Assembly (NCBI GenBank): GCA_028277605.1
Contig: JANQFZ010000031.1
Span: 1 to 64,000, forward strand
DNA from: Vallitaleaceae bacterium
GTDB taxonomy: Bacteria; Bacillota; Clostridia; Lachnospirales; Vallitaleaceae
DNA: 64,000 nucleotides
Direction: 5' to 3'
The notes below the pieces were generated by a model. It was not told where the DNA came from. It saw only the letters and a list, made by a program, of their open reading frames with translations, and did not search any database. The position numbers and the translations under genes are program-made. Each line of letters begins with the position of its first letter. Within the stretch, counting starts at the first letter, position 1. Positions 25,936 through 35,448 of the stretch are shown piece after piece.

Positions 25936-28050
25936 ATGAATGTAAAACCTATAATAGAAACTAAATTAAAAACTAAGTTAGTTGTTATCCCAGTCATTGT
26001 AATAGTTCTAGCTCTAGTTGGGGTAGTTACCTTTTCGCTCATTAGTTTTGAAAATGTTTCAAGAAAAAACTTGGAAGATAATCAAAAGCTTTTAGTTGAT
26101 AGCATGTCCTTTACTGTTGATGAATTTTTAAATAAGTATAGAGATGTTATAACCATGACAAGAAAAAATAAGATTGCACAAGATACAAGTGAGTATAACA
26201 ATATTAAGATAGAAACAAGGGGGTTATCAGATAACGAAGCCCTAGAGTTAAGACAATTTTTTAAAGATTCACGAGAAACGTATCCTGAATTTGCATATTT
26301 AGAAACATTCACACCTGATAAAGCAATTAATGTTGTACTAGAGCCGTATGAAGCACAGCTAGATATTTCTGAAGAATCTTATAAGAAAGGCTTTGCATTT
26401 AGAGATTGGTACATAGGAGCAATGGAAAGCAAAGATACTTACATTAGTGAAGCCTATGTGAGCGCCTCAATCATGAAGCCAGTTACAGCGATTTCAACGC
26501 CCATATATGATGGTCAGAATAATGTTACCGCTATTCTTATTGGAGCAGTAGAACTATCTGATTTAAGCCATACCACACAAAAATTAAAATACAAAGAGAC
26601 AGGTATTACCTATATTGTTGATAAAAACTCTCATTTAGTAGCTCACCCAGACGATAAATACTTTAAAGAAAAGAATCTCTTTGACATGAGTGACAATGAA
26701 ATTGTAAAATCAGCTATTCAAAATAATGGACAACTTGAAAGCTCACAAATTATGTTTGATAATATAACAGGTGAAAAAGTGTTTGTCTATTATAAGAAAG
26801 TTGATGCTACAGATTGGTATATCATATCACAGCAATCCGTTACAGAAGCTATAAGTTCAATAAGAACGATTACACTAGTCGTTGGAACTGGAACCATCTT
26901 ACTTATTCTACTTGTTATTTTTATTTTATACACAAATGCTAACAATATTTTAAAACCACTCATTAAACTTACGGACATTTCTAAGAAAGTAAGTAAAAAT
27001 AACCTTGCTATGCATCAAGAAGAAATGGTTCAGTTAAGAAAACATAGTGAACGTTCCGATGAAATCGGTGTTCTGTGTCGTTCTTTTAAAAGTATGTTAG
27101 AGAACTTGATTCAGATTGTTACGAGTATAACCCATGCTACTAATGAAGTGTTTGAATCCTCTGATGTTATTAGTATGAAAATTAAAGAGATTCATGGCTC
27201 CGCAACTCAAATAGACACGACTGTTCAAGAGATTGCTACAGCTGCTTGTGATCAGGCTACAGAAACAATGAATGGTGCGCAAATGACAAATCAATTAGAG
27301 AAGATTATTGATAGCAACAGAGAAAAAATGGAGAATTTAAATACTTCTTTTGCAGTTATTAAAGAAAGTACTGATATTGAAAGAGAGAATCTATATGAAT
27401 TAAAACTTAAAAATAAGTTAAGTAATGAAGAAACATATACACTCTATGATAATATAAAAGAAACCAACGAAAGTTCTAAAAGGATCAGTGCAATTAGTCA
27501 TATGATTGCTTCTGTTGCCGAACAGACAAATTTACTTGCACTAAATGCAGCAATTCAAGCAGCAAGAGGAGGAGCAGCAGGTAAAGGATTCGCTGTTGTA
27601 GCTGATGAGATAAGAAATTTAGCTGAGGAATCAACAAAATCAACAAAACAAATTGACGAACTCCTTAAAGAGTTACAAAGTAATTCAAACATATCTGTGC
27701 AAAGTATAAATAGTTTAATGGAAGTAAGCAAGAAACAACTTGAATTCTTAAATCAAAGTGAAGAGCAAAATAAGAAAATTATGGTTGCTTTGAAAGAAGA
27801 AGAAGGTGTTATTGATGACTTAAATATTATATCACAGCAGATTAGTCATGCTAAAGATAGAATTATTGAAATTATTACAGACCTATCTGCTGTTGCAGAA
27901 GAAAATGCAGCAGGGTGTGAAGAGACTTCCGCAACTGTAACTCAGCAATCTAATAACCTCTTAGAAATAAGTGAAATAAGTGATAGATTAAAGCAGGTTG
28001 TTGAAAAACTTAATAATGAAGTTGACAAATTCTCAAAACCCAACCTTTAA
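25936..28050 (+). CDS. methyl-accepting chemotaxis protein with dCache sensor
   Basis: 704 aa from the ATG at 25936, chosen for AAAGGAGG upstream. TM1 ([18 protein letters not shown]) and TM2 (near 310-335, [14 protein letters not shown]) bracket a periplasmic-type outer domain with the dCache pattern ([42 protein letters not shown]). HAMP follows, then the signalling domain with the hairpin tip [20 protein letters not shown] and [20 protein letters not shown]. The usual tip is AAIEAARAGEAGKGF; here E to Q and AGE to GGA. Ligand probably a small metabolite; unknown. Confidence 0.95.
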   Translation: MNVKPIIETKLKTKLVVIPVIVIVLALVGVVTFSLISFENVSRKNLEDNQKLLVDSMSFTVDEFLNKYRDVITMTRKNKIAQDTSEYNNIKIETRGLSDNEALELRQFFKDSRETYPEFAYLETFTPDKAINVVLEPYEAQLDISEESYKKGFAFRDWYIGAMESKDTYISEAYVSASIMKPVTAISTPIYDGQNNVTAILIGAVELSDLSHTTQKLKYKETGITYIVDKNSHLVAHPDDKYFKEKNLFDMSDNEIVKSAIQNNGQLESSQIMFDNITGEKVFVYYKKVDATDWYIISQQSVTEAISSIRTITLVVGTGTILLILLVIFILYTNANNILKPLIKLTDISKKVSKNNLAMHQEEMVQLRKHSERSDEIGVLCRSFKSMLENLIQIVTSITHATNEVFESSDVISMKIKEIHGSATQIDTTVQEIATAACDQATETMNGAQMTNQLEKIIDSNREKMENLNTSFAVIKESTDIERENLYELKLKNKLSNEETYTLYDNIKETNESSKRISAISHMIASVAEQTNLLALNAAIQAARGGAAGKGFAVVADEIRNLAEESTKSTKQIDELLKELQSNSNISVQSINSLMEVSKKQLEFLNQSEEQNKKIMVALKEEEGVIDDLNIISQQISHAKDRIIEIITDLSAVAEENAAGCEETSATVTQQSNNLLEISEISDRLKQVVEKLNNEVDKFSKPNL

Positions 28051-28059
28051 AAAAATAAA

Positions 28060-28093
28060 ATCCCATCCTAGCTATATCACGCTAGAATGGGAT
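28060..28093 (-). terminator. terminator between convergent chemoreceptor and ABC operon
   Basis: ATCCCATCCTAGC pairs with GCTAGAATGGGAT (one mismatch). On the minus strand it is followed by TTTTATTTTTTT, a strong terminator for the ABC operon; it may also stop plus-strand transcripts. Confidence 0.8.
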
Positions 28094-28113
28094 AGGAGTT
28101 CCGCGCTTCATAA

Positions 28114-29715
28114 TTATTGATTAAAGCGATCATAAGCTTCTGTTTTGATTTCAATCAATCTATCCATACCGATTGATTTAAGTTGGTTAATATAGCCATC
28201 CCAGCCCTCATCAATGGATCCTTCCATAAGCCATAACACGCGCTGAACCTTGATAAATTCATTGAGTTCGGTTTCAAGGATTGCCATTTCTTCAATTTCT
28301 TCTTGAGTGAAGAAAACTCTAGGGTAAGGTGTTGTAATGTAATCTTTCGCTAACTCACTAATTTTCAGCTTAAGACCATCGCCGCTATCTGAAGAAAGAA
28401 TAATGTTTTTTTCAAATTCCTTATCGATATACTTAGGTCCAAAATCCCTCAAGCTTTGATCCCAATACCAAGCATCAGCACTTGTACCTTCTGGTGGATC
28501 GTTAAGTATGTAGGTACCATCATCTTTTTTGGTAATAACGGTTCCAATACCTCCCCAAAAATTCTGAATACTAGCTTCACCTGTATAGAACTGATCCAGC
28601 CACCTAGCTGCAACTTCTGGATGCTGACAAGATGCTGAAATTAAAACTTCATTTCTAGAAATACCAGATATACCATTGACATCACCAGCCGCATAGCATT
28701 TTCCATCTAAACCTTTAATTGGTTGAATAGCAACATATTCATCCGACCATTGACCATAAACTGCATCTGGTATCCAATTGTAAGAGAAGCCAACTCTTGA
28801 TATATTAGGGTCTTGATTTTTACCTAATAACATCGTATCATCCTGTGTAAAGATTTCTTGATCAATAATTCCTTCTGAATATAACTCATGAAGCCACTTC
28901 AGTCCTTGTTTGTAGGCTTCACTTGTTGGATAATAGTTTAAGCTTCCATCTTCTTCTATCATCATCATATCCCCATAAACATCTGTGATGCCAAAAGGAT
29001 TCAATAAATCCAACGGAATATCCTTTGCACCAGTAATAGGAATTTCATCATTCGGATCGCCGTTACCATTTGCATCTTGCTCCTTAAACGCCATTAATAC
29101 TACGTTAAGTTCCTCTAGATCGGTAGGTATATCTAGGTTTAAGTTATCCAGCCACACTTTATTAATAATGGGTTGATTACATACAATGGGTCTTTTAGGT
29201 AAATTTTTGCCAAGTGAATACTTCTTACCATCAAAATAAGTAGTGACTTTTCTTAAATCAGGCATTTCTTCAAGCGCTTTCTTGTAGTTGGGCATATAGT
29301 CATCAATTAAATCATCTAAGCACATAAACATGTCAAGATTAGGAACGATATCTGTATCAAAAAATGTCTGGTTACCTATGATTACATCTGGTAGTTCATT
29401 ACTCGCAAGCATAATACCCTTCTGTTCCTGCCAGTCACTTAAAGATTGTACCTGCCATTCAATCTTAACATTGGATTTAGCTTCCAAATCCTTTAAAAAT
29501 TGATTATTAGTAAAACTATCACCCATGTTCCCCCAACGGGTTGTTAGTACAGTTAAAGTAATGGGTTCATCTGTCTGTTCACCGCTTATTGTCTTAATTG
29601 CAGGTCGATCGTTTTCCTCATTCTTACCAGTACATGCTGATACTGTTGTTATCAGCACCACCATGATAACTAACCAATTCAACGCTTTTTGGATTTGTAA
29701 ATAGTTTTTTTTCAC
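28114..29715 (-). CDS. LplA-type extracellular sugar-binding lipoprotein
   Basis: 533 aa, longer than usual CUT1 binding proteins and in the size class of B. subtilis LplA/YtcQ. Lipoprotein signal with lipobox TVSAC-T after LNWLVIMVVLITTVS. The fold begins ITLTVLTTRWGNMG, followed by IEWQVQSLSDWQEQKGIMLA, and EQDANGNGDPNDEIPITG, an EF-hand-like metal loop seen in this group. It is the last gene of the operon, 45 bp after the YtcP-like permease. Likely binds a complex oligosaccharide; ligand unknown. Confidence 0.93.
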   Translation of the reverse strand: MKKNYLQIQKALNWLVIMVVLITTVSACTGKNEENDRPAIKTISGEQTDEPITLTVLTTRWGNMGDSFTNNQFLKDLEAKSNVKIEWQVQSLSDWQEQKGIMLASNELPDVIIGNQTFFDTDIVPNLDMFMCLDDLIDDYMPNYKKALEEMPDLRKVTTYFDGKKYSLGKNLPKRPIVCNQPIINKVWLDNLNLDIPTDLEELNVVLMAFKEQDANGNGDPNDEIPITGAKDIPLDLLNPFGITDVYGDMMMIEEDGSLNYYPTSEAYKQGLKWLHELYSEGIIDQEIFTQDDTMLLGKNQDPNISRVGFSYNWIPDAVYGQWSDEYVAIQPIKGLDGKCYAAGDVNGISGISRNEVLISASCQHPEVAARWLDQFYTGEASIQNFWGGIGTVITKKDDGTYILNDPPEGTSADAWYWDQSLRDFGPKYIDKEFEKNIILSSDSGDGLKLKISELAKDYITTPYPRVFFTQEEIEEMAILETELNEFIKVQRVLWLMEGSIDEGWDGYINQLKSIGMDRLIEIKTEAYDRFNQ

Positions 29716-29760
29716 TTTAATCCTCCCAAAAGTTATATTTTTATTTTTTTTGACTTTTAT

Positions 29761-30651
29761 TTAACCCTTAACCGAACCTATCATAATACCTTTATTGAAA
29801 TGCTTTTGAACCAATGGGTAGATGCACATAATTGGTATTGTAGAAATAACAATAACCGAATATCTCATCAGATTAGATAACCGTAAAGCTATTTGTGCCG
29901 CTTCTCCTGTACCTAAGGCGGTTTGCATATTGTTTGTTATAAGAATATTTCTTAAAATTAGCTGAAGAGGATGGTAGTTGGAATCCTTTAAATAAATCAA
30001 TGCATTGAAATAGGAGTTCCACATACCTACAGCGATCCACAATGCAAGTACAGAAATTATAGCTTTTGATAGAGGTAAAACAATCTGTACAAAATATCGT
30101 ATATTACCACATCCATCTATTTTTGCTTGCTCCCACAATTCTTCTGGAATTGAACTTTTAAAAAACGTTCTTGCTACAATGACATTAAAGGCAGATACAG
30201 AAAAAGGGATTATCATAACCAGCGGATTATCGTATAGTCCCACCTGCTTAACTGTAACAAAAGTAGGAATAAGTCCTCCATTGAAAAACATCGTGATAAC
30301 AAATAGAGTCATGATGAATTTTCGACCCATAAAATCTTTTCTTGATAAAACGAATGCCGCTGTTAAGTTAATAAATAAACCTACCAAAGTACCCCCAGCT
30401 GTATATAGAATTGTGTTTCTATAACCAATCCAGATATTGCTATGACGAAACAATTCCATATAACCATCAAAGGTGAAGCCTTGTGGCAGCAACCACACTT
30501 TTCCAGATGCAACAGCAGTCGGATCACTAAAGGATGCGATTACAACAAAATAAATCGGGTATAGAATTACAATGAGTATCAATAGAGTTAGAACATAGAC
30601 TAACAGATCAAATTTAGTTAGTTTTCTAAACCTTTTACTCTTCTCAATCAA
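29761..30651 (-). CDS. carbohydrate ABC permease, LplC/YtcP-like
   Basis: 296 aa, six TM segments. FSDPTAVASGKVWLLPQGFT after TM1 and the EAA loop ELWEQAKIDGCGNIRYFVQI are typical of the LplC/YtcP permeases. It ends HFNKGIMIGSVKG, the family tail. It begins 18 bp after the LplB-like permease stop. With that partner and the lipoprotein it forms a sugar importer lacking its own ATPase. Confidence 0.94.
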   Translation of the reverse strand: MIEKSKRFRKLTKFDLLVYVLTLLILIVILYPIYFVVIASFSDPTAVASGKVWLLPQGFTFDGYMELFRHSNIWIGYRNTILYTAGGTLVGLFINLTAAFVLSRKDFMGRKFIMTLFVITMFFNGGLIPTFVTVKQVGLYDNPLVMIIPFSVSAFNVIVARTFFKSSIPEELWEQAKIDGCGNIRYFVQIVLPLSKAIISVLALWIAVGMWNSYFNALIYLKDSNYHPLQLILRNILITNNMQTALGTGEAAQIALRLSNLMRYSVIVISTIPIMCIYPLVQKHFNKGIMIGSVKG

Positions 30652-30669
30652 TTTATTAACCTCCTGAAC

Positions 30670-31602
30670 CTACCAAATACTTGTATCAGACATTCTTTTG
30701 CTAATCTTATTTACCATTAAAAGTAATACTAAATTGATAAGTGTGCTGAACAGATTTACTGCAGAAGAATAACTGAATTGAGAACCTAAAAGTCCAATCT
30801 TGTAAACATAAGTTGAAATAACTTCTGAGCTCAGTAAATTTAAGTTATTCTGCATTAAATAGACTTTTTCAAACCCCAAGGACATCAGCCCACCACATCT
30901 AAGAATTAAAAGTGTAATGGCTGTAGGTATAATCATAGGGATATCGATAAACCTAATCTTTTGCATAGAGCTTGCACCATCAATACTCGCTGCTTCGTAT
31001 AAGCTTGGATCAATGGATGATAAGGCAGCTAAATATATGATGGTATCCCATCCTGCATGCTGCCAAACCTCAGACCATACATAAAGGTGTTTAAAGGCTT
31101 TTGCACTACCTAAAATATTTGGAGCATCCATGCCCATCATCTGGAAAAGCTGACTTACCAAACCTGTTCCTGATGAGAAAATCAAATTTATCATTCCCAC
31201 TACCACAACAACCGAAATAAAATGAGGCATATAAGTAATGGTTTGAAAGATTTTTTTATATCTTGTCGCGCGCATTTGATTAATGATTAATGCCAAAAGA
31301 ATTGGTATTGGAAAACTAACTAATAGACTATAGATGGTGATAACGAGCGTGTTCTTAATCGTTGTTTGAAATTGATAGGAACTAAAAAATTTCAAAAAAT
31401 ACTTATACCAAGGATCAGACCACGGACTATCTAAAATACCAGCAGAAAGCTTATAGTCTTTAAATGCAATAATAACACCATACATTGGTCTATAATAGAA
31501 CACAATTAACAGTATTAACGATGGAAGAATTAAAAAATACAATCCACGATTTTCTGATAGTCGCTTAATTTTTGTTTTAAGATTTGATTTTACATGATTC
31601 AT
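30670..31602 (-). CDS. carbohydrate ABC permease, LplB/YteP-like
   Basis: 310 aa. PSLILLIVFYYRPMYGVIIA in TM1 and FKDYKLSAGI are the usual LplB/YteP opening; the EAA loop is YEAASIDGASSMQKIRFIDI; it ends MVNKISKRMSDTSIW, again typical. AAGGGAG precedes the ATG. First gene of the operon, divergent from the LacI regulator, behind the promoter at 31662-31690. Confidence 0.94.
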   Translation of the reverse strand: MNHVKSNLKTKIKRLSENRGLYFLILPSLILLIVFYYRPMYGVIIAFKDYKLSAGILDSPWSDPWYKYFLKFFSSYQFQTTIKNTLVITIYSLLVSFPIPILLALIINQMRATRYKKIFQTITYMPHFISVVVVVGMINLIFSSGTGLVSQLFQMMGMDAPNILGSAKAFKHLYVWSEVWQHAGWDTIIYLAALSSIDPSLYEAASIDGASSMQKIRFIDIPMIIPTAITLLILRCGGLMSLGFEKVYLMQNNLNLLSSEVISTYVYKIGLLGSQFSYSSAVNLFSTLINLVLLLMVNKISKRMSDTSIW

Positions 31603-31640
31603 CCAATCTCCCTTTCAACAGATTTCAATGATTGTTTAGG

Positions 31641-31650
31641 TTATCGATAA
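31641..31650. promoter_or_regulatory. candidate LacI-family operator
   Basis: TTATCGATAA is a perfect palindrome with the central CG typical of LacI-family sites, with near-symmetric GGT/AACC flanks. It lies about 10 bp downstream of the predicted start of the ABC operon transcript. Confidence 0.5.
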
Positions 31651-31661
31651 ACCCAAGACTA

Positions 31662-31690
31662 ATATTAGCATGATTTGTGCAATTAGTCAA
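31662..31690 (-). promoter_or_regulatory. sigma-A promoter of the LplB-type ABC operon
   Basis: On the minus strand TTGACT (31690-31685), 17 bp, TAATAT (31667-31662). Confidence 0.65.
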
Positions 31691-31706
31691 GATATTATTA
31701 AATCAT

Positions 31707-31735
31707 GCCTTCACTTTTTGCGTAAAGGCGTGAAG
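31707..31735. promoter_or_regulatory. overlapping inverted repeats upstream of the ABC promoter
   Basis: GCCTTCAC (31707-31714) faces GTAAAGGC (31722-31729), and CTTCAC (31709-31714) faces GTGAAG (31730-31735). A regulator or a hairpin could use either pairing. Confidence 0.35.
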
Positions 31736-31848
31736 ATACAAGCCACATATAGCTATTATCTATATAAATAATATAATTATTATGAATCTACCATAGCCTT
31801 ACTTTCTTGCCTTTCCCTTGATATTTTAACAATATTTTATCTATGTAC

Positions 31849-31877
31849 TTGAAACTACAACTTTTTTGTCATAAAAT
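31849..31877 (+). promoter_or_regulatory. sigma-A promoter of the LacI gene
   Basis: TTGAAA (31849-31854), 17 bp, TAAAAT (31872-31877); the start codon is 30 bp further. Confidence 0.65.
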
Positions 31878-31906
31878 CATATTAGTTAGACGAAGGAAGG
31901 TAAACT

Positions 31907-32929
31907 ATGACTACTTTAAAGGATATTGCAAAAAAGGCTAATGTGAGTACTATGACAGTTTCTCGTGTGGTTAACGGAAATTACAAGAAAGTGTCCATGA
32001 AAACGAAAAATAAAATTCTAAAAATCATTGAAGAAACTGGTTATGTACCTAACTACTCTGCGAGGAGCTTAAGTTCTAATAATTCAAAAATCATTGCTAT
32101 TATTACTAAAACTAGTATAGAATTAAATGACCCTTATACATCTAAACTACTAGCCTCCGTAGTCCCATTGCTTCAAGAAATGGGTTATTTCACTATGTTG
32201 GCATACTTGGATGATTTTAATGCAATAAAGAAACAACTAAAGGCATGGAATGTTGAAGGAGCTATTTTCTTAGGATTGTTTGAAGAAGATCTGCTGTTTA
32301 TTAATGATGATAATAATATTCCAATGATGTTTACTGATAGTTATAGTAAACATCCACGTATAAACAATGTAGGTATCGATGACTACAAAGGCGGAGTCTT
32401 AGCAGCTAATCATTTCATCAGCAAGGGACATAAGCATTTTGCATTTGTAAGCGTTGCATTGAATCACAGCGGCGTTACACAGACAAGAATGATTGGATTT
32501 AAAGATACTCTAAAAAATCATGGATATGCTTTAGATGACTATGCTATTTTAAACAATATGTCATATAAAGATTTTGCTGATAGACTGATTGACTTAGGTT
32601 ATCCTCATACTGCAATATTTGTAACAGCTGATATAATCGCTGTTAACACAATGCAGGAATTGATATCTAGAGGGTATTCCCTTCCAAAGGATTACTCATT
32701 TATTGGTTTTGATAATATGCCAATAAGTAAGTTTACTAATCCAACCTTAACAACTATAACTCAAGATATCAATTTAAAAGCTGAGCAGATATGCACCTTA
32801 CTCATTAATAAAATTAATAACCCTGCCTTATTAAGCAATAAAGTAACATTGGATGTATCTTTAGTTGAAAGGAATTCTGTAGCCAATCTCATTGACGTAA
32901 CTCTAGAAAATAGTAATGACTGTCTATAA
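31907..32929 (+). CDS. LacI-family transcriptional regulator of the LplB-type ABC operon
   Basis: 340 aa. The N-terminal helix-turn-helix TLKDIAKKANVSTMTVSRVV and hinge helix YVPNYSARSLSSN are standard; the hinge helix contacts a CG-centred operator. The rest is a periplasmic-binding-protein-like effector domain (IIAIITKTSIELNDPYTSKL; YKGGVLAANHFISKGHKHFA; SFIGFDNMPISKFTNPTLTT). GAAGGAAGG precedes the ATG. It is divergent from the ABC operon and probably releases it on binding an imported sugar. Confidence 0.93.
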   Translation: MTTLKDIAKKANVSTMTVSRVVNGNYKKVSMKTKNKILKIIEETGYVPNYSARSLSSNNSKIIAIITKTSIELNDPYTSKLLASVVPLLQEMGYFTMLAYLDDFNAIKKQLKAWNVEGAIFLGLFEEDLLFINDDNNIPMMFTDSYSKHPRINNVGIDDYKGGVLAANHFISKGHKHFAFVSVALNHSGVTQTRMIGFKDTLKNHGYALDDYAILNNMSYKDFADRLIDLGYPHTAIFVTADIIAVNTMQELISRGYSLPKDYSFIGFDNMPISKFTNPTLTTITQDINLKAEQICTLLINKINNPALLSNKVTLDVSLVERNSVANLIDVTLENSNDCL

Positions 32930-33003
32930 GAAGTATTTTTTATGACTACAAAAGAAAAAACTCTCCACTTTAAGAATCAACCTTAAGTGAAAGTGAAAAA
33001 ATG

Positions 33004-33032
33004 TTTATAGTAAAAATAAACTATGCTATACT
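33004..33032 (+). promoter_or_regulatory. possible promoter of tagO
   Basis: TTTATA (33004-33009), 17 bp, TATACT (33027-33032). The -10 is good and the -35 weak. Confidence 0.4.
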
Positions 33033-33139
33033 ATATCTAGTTATGGTAATATAAAGAAGATGACAACGTATATACAGATATCTCATTAATTTTAACAACT
33101 AACAGATATAAGTGAAGGTACTAAACGAGGAGAATTATT

Positions 33140-34090
33140 ATGAATTATCTATTTGCTTTTCTATGTGCATTTATTATCGTATATTTTTTAATACCACAAT
33201 TGAAGAAAATCGCCATTAAAATTGATTTTGTTGATAGACCAACCACTAGAAAAATGCATAAAAAACCTATTCCACATCTAGCTAGTGTTGGGATTTTTTT
33301 AGGCTTTGTAATTACCTATTCTATTTTCACTAGAGAGATTGATGGGAAATCTCTTGCACTTTTAATTGGTTCATTAATGATTTTATCCATTGGTATTGTA
33401 GATGATTGGTACAAGACTAAGCAAAAGGAGTTTCCAGTTTTACCAAAATTTATTATTCAAGTTGGGGCAGCAATACTTGCATACCAATCAGGCGTAGTCT
33501 TTTATGGATTTACCAATCCTATAACACATGAACATATTTTACTTCCTGTGTTATTACAGTTTTTACTGTCCGTCATCTGGATTTTTGGAGTTACTACAGT
33601 CATTAATTTTATAGATGGATTAGATGGTTTGGCTGGTGGTATTTCAGCAATATCTGCTATCACGTTATTCATAGTAGCCTTAGCTAAAGGTCAGTTAAAC
33701 TCTGCACTAATGTCTATTATTCTAACGGGTGTCCTTGTTGGTTATCTAAGATATAATAAGCAGCCAGCCCAAATATTTATGGGAGATGCAGGCGCAACCT
33801 TCATAGGGTATATTTTAGGTGTCATAGCACTGGATGGAGCTTTTAAACAAGCAACACTACTATCTTTATTGATACCAATCCTTGCTTTAGGAGTGCCGAT
33901 ATTTGATAACATTTTTGTTGTAATCAAACGTCTTTTAGAAGGAAAACCTATCTATAAAGCTGATAGAAGTCAAATACACTACCGACTTTTATCTTCAGGC
34001 TTAAAACCAAAACAAGTCGTAACATTCTTATATATAGTCAGTGTTTCTCTAGGTTTATTTTCAATCGTTATTCTTCTACTAAAGATATAG
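33140..34090 (+). CDS. tagO: undecaprenyl-phosphate N-acetylhexosamine-1-phosphate transferase
   Basis: 316 aa, about ten TM segments, MraY/WecA/TagO family. It moves GlcNAc-1-phosphate (or a related sugar) from UDP to the undecaprenyl carrier at the inner face of the membrane, starting teichoic-acid or other wall glycans. Motifs in order: RKMHKKPIPHLA, IGIVDDWYKTKQKEFP (Asp pair for Mg), TTVINFIDGLDGLAGG, IFMGDAGATFIGYILG, and DRSQIHYRLL. GAGGAG precedes the ATG; the gene is alone and ends in a terminator. TagO versus WecA-type specificity is inferred from the host group. Confidence 0.88.
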   Translation: MNYLFAFLCAFIIVYFLIPQLKKIAIKIDFVDRPTTRKMHKKPIPHLASVGIFLGFVITYSIFTREIDGKSLALLIGSLMILSIGIVDDWYKTKQKEFPVLPKFIIQVGAAILAYQSGVVFYGFTNPITHEHILLPVLLQFLLSVIWIFGVTTVINFIDGLDGLAGGISAISAITLFIVALAKGQLNSALMSIILTGVLVGYLRYNKQPAQIFMGDAGATFIGYILGVIALDGAFKQATLLSLLIPILALGVPIFDNIFVVIKRLLEGKPIYKADRSQIHYRLLSSGLKPKQVVTFLYIVSVSLGLFSIVILLLKI

Positions 34091-34110
34091 ATAAGGAATA
34101 ATAAAAAAAC

Positions 34111-34139
34111 CACTTTGCTTTATGCAAGGTGATTTTTTT
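34111..34139 (+). terminator. tagO terminator
   Basis: CACTTTGC pairs with GCAAGGTG around TTTAT and is followed by ATTTTTTTG. Confidence 0.85.
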
Positions 34140-34149
34140 GATTGATTAT

Positions 34150-34767
34150 TTATGAAGTATAATTTTCTAACACGGTTATCAACTCTTCTTCACCGTACAC
34201 TGTTATACCTTCCTTTAACCTTTTCTGTTCTTCATCTGGTAAAGAGCTAACAGGCGTATCAATTTGATCTCTTAACATACCATTTCTGTAGAAGATGCCG
34301 ATAATTCCATTATGTTCTTTTAAGATATAATAATTGTCTTTATCAATATCATTCACAGCCTGCCTAAGAACTACTTTCTTATTTGAAAAAGATATGAGCT
34401 GCCATTCAGGATAATACTCTTCTATCTGAGCTCTTGTCATATCTAACATATAATAGGGTGGCTCTGTTTCCTCTTCTATCAGCTTATCATCAACTGTATA
34501 GTAATATTGATAAACAATTCTAGTAGAAGGCAAAATCTTTGCATTATCCGTAGATTCCGCAGCAACAGTGTTCTCTAGAGCGGCAATTGGTTCTATATCA
34601 AACTCAACTTTGTTATGAGAATCATCAAACAATAAATCTTTATTCTCTGTATCTGGTTCCTCATTGGATGGTTGATTGTAAAAGGTAAAATAGGCGATTA
34701 CCGCGGTCAGTATAAAAACTGCTCCCAAAGTTAATAGTATAACATTTCTTCTTCTCACCAAAATCAC
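34150..34767 (-). CDS. BofC C-terminal-domain-like exported protein
   Basis: 205 aa with one N-terminal signal anchor (NVILLTLGAVFILTAVIAYF), an acidic linker, and an outer domain from about 80. The stretch YYPEWQLISFSNKKVVLRQA, then YYILKEHNGIIGIFYRNG and a C-terminal PVSSLPDEEQKRLKEGI resembles the BofC C-terminal domain. BofC in Bacillus restrains the SpoIVB protease in the pro-sigma-K checkpoint. No other sporulation gene adjoins it, and the match is by pattern, so the role is tentative. It lies downstream of the GNAT gene. Confidence 0.6.
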   Translation of the reverse strand: MILVRRRNVILLTLGAVFILTAVIAYFTFYNQPSNEEPDTENKDLLFDDSHNKVEFDIEPIAALENTVAAESTDNAKILPSTRIVYQYYYTVDDKLIEEETEPPYYMLDMTRAQIEEYYPEWQLISFSNKKVVLRQAVNDIDKDNYYILKEHNGIIGIFYRNGMLRDQIDTPVSSLPDEEQKRLKEGITVYGEEELITVLENYTS

Positions 34768-34852
34768 TCCCTATAGAGTATTTTGGTGTTATTATTAACA
34801 TTTTATACAGTTTTTATACATTTTGGAAAATAGTGAATCTATACTTGTGCTA

Positions 34853-35395
34853 TTAATTCAGCCATTCCTCTGCAAGTAGTCCATACACTACATGATCCAC
34901 ATAGTGTCCGTTGAGTTTTTCTGCATGTCGAATAAGTCCTTCCTCAGTGAATCCTAATCTCTTAGGTATAGCTCTGCTTTTTAGATTTTCTTTAGCACAT
35001 CTTATCTCTACTCGATGCAGTTTAAGCTGTTTAAAAACATGATCTAAAATCGCCTGACACGATCGCGTAACGCATCCTTTACCTTGAAAATCCTCTGCCA
35101 GCCAGTACCCAATGCTCGTATGATAATTATCCCAATTCGTCTCTTGATTACAGATAAGTCCAGCCAATCGGTTTTTATACCAAATACCAGCCTCAATTTC
35201 CTGTTTATCCTTATACCGATCTATACAATCGGATAGAAAAAGCTTAGTGTCCTCAACAGATTTAGTTTTCTCCACCCATACAAACCACTGCTTAAGGTGG
35301 TTTCTATTCTTATCAACCAATGTATAGATATCTTCTGCATCCTGCATACTTATTAATCTTAGTTCTAAATCTTCATCTATGATATGTTTAAACAT
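34853..35395 (-). CDS. GNAT acetyltransferase, RimJ/RimL type
   Basis: 180 aa. The N-terminal DLELRLISMQDAEDIYTLVD, central ETNWDNYHTSIGYWLAEDFQ, acetyl-CoA loop FQGKGCVTRSCQAILDHVF and HRVEIRCAKENLKSRAIPKR with LGFTEEGLIRHAEKL match the RimJ/RimL/YdaF class. These modify protein N-termini or small amines; substrate unknown. GAGGAGG-type ribosome site upstream. It is on the same strand as the SpoVB-like gene, 50 bp after it. Confidence 0.88.
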   Translation of the reverse strand: MFKHIIDEDLELRLISMQDAEDIYTLVDKNRNHLKQWFVWVEKTKSVEDTKLFLSDCIDRYKDKQEIEAGIWYKNRLAGLICNQETNWDNYHTSIGYWLAEDFQGKGCVTRSCQAILDHVFKQLKLHRVEIRCAKENLKSRAIPKRLGFTEEGLIRHAEKLNGHYVDHVVYGLLAEEWLN

Positions 35396-35448
35396 AATTA
35401 CCTCCTCTTATATCTATCTCATTAGACTATCTATGATATCTATGTAAT

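Larger units (their letters stand above)
31603..31906. promoter_or_regulatory. divergent control region of ABC operon and LacI regulator
   Basis: About 300 bp between the two divergent starts. It carries one sigma-A promoter for each direction, a CG-centred palindrome at 31641-31650 and an inverted-repeat cluster at 31707-31735. These are listed separately. This is the usual place for LacI-family control. Confidence 0.65.

Noticed and set aside
32968..32990. terminator after the LacI gene
   Set aside because: CACTTTAAG/CTTAAGTG can pair, but no T-tract follows on the plus strand; too weak to list.
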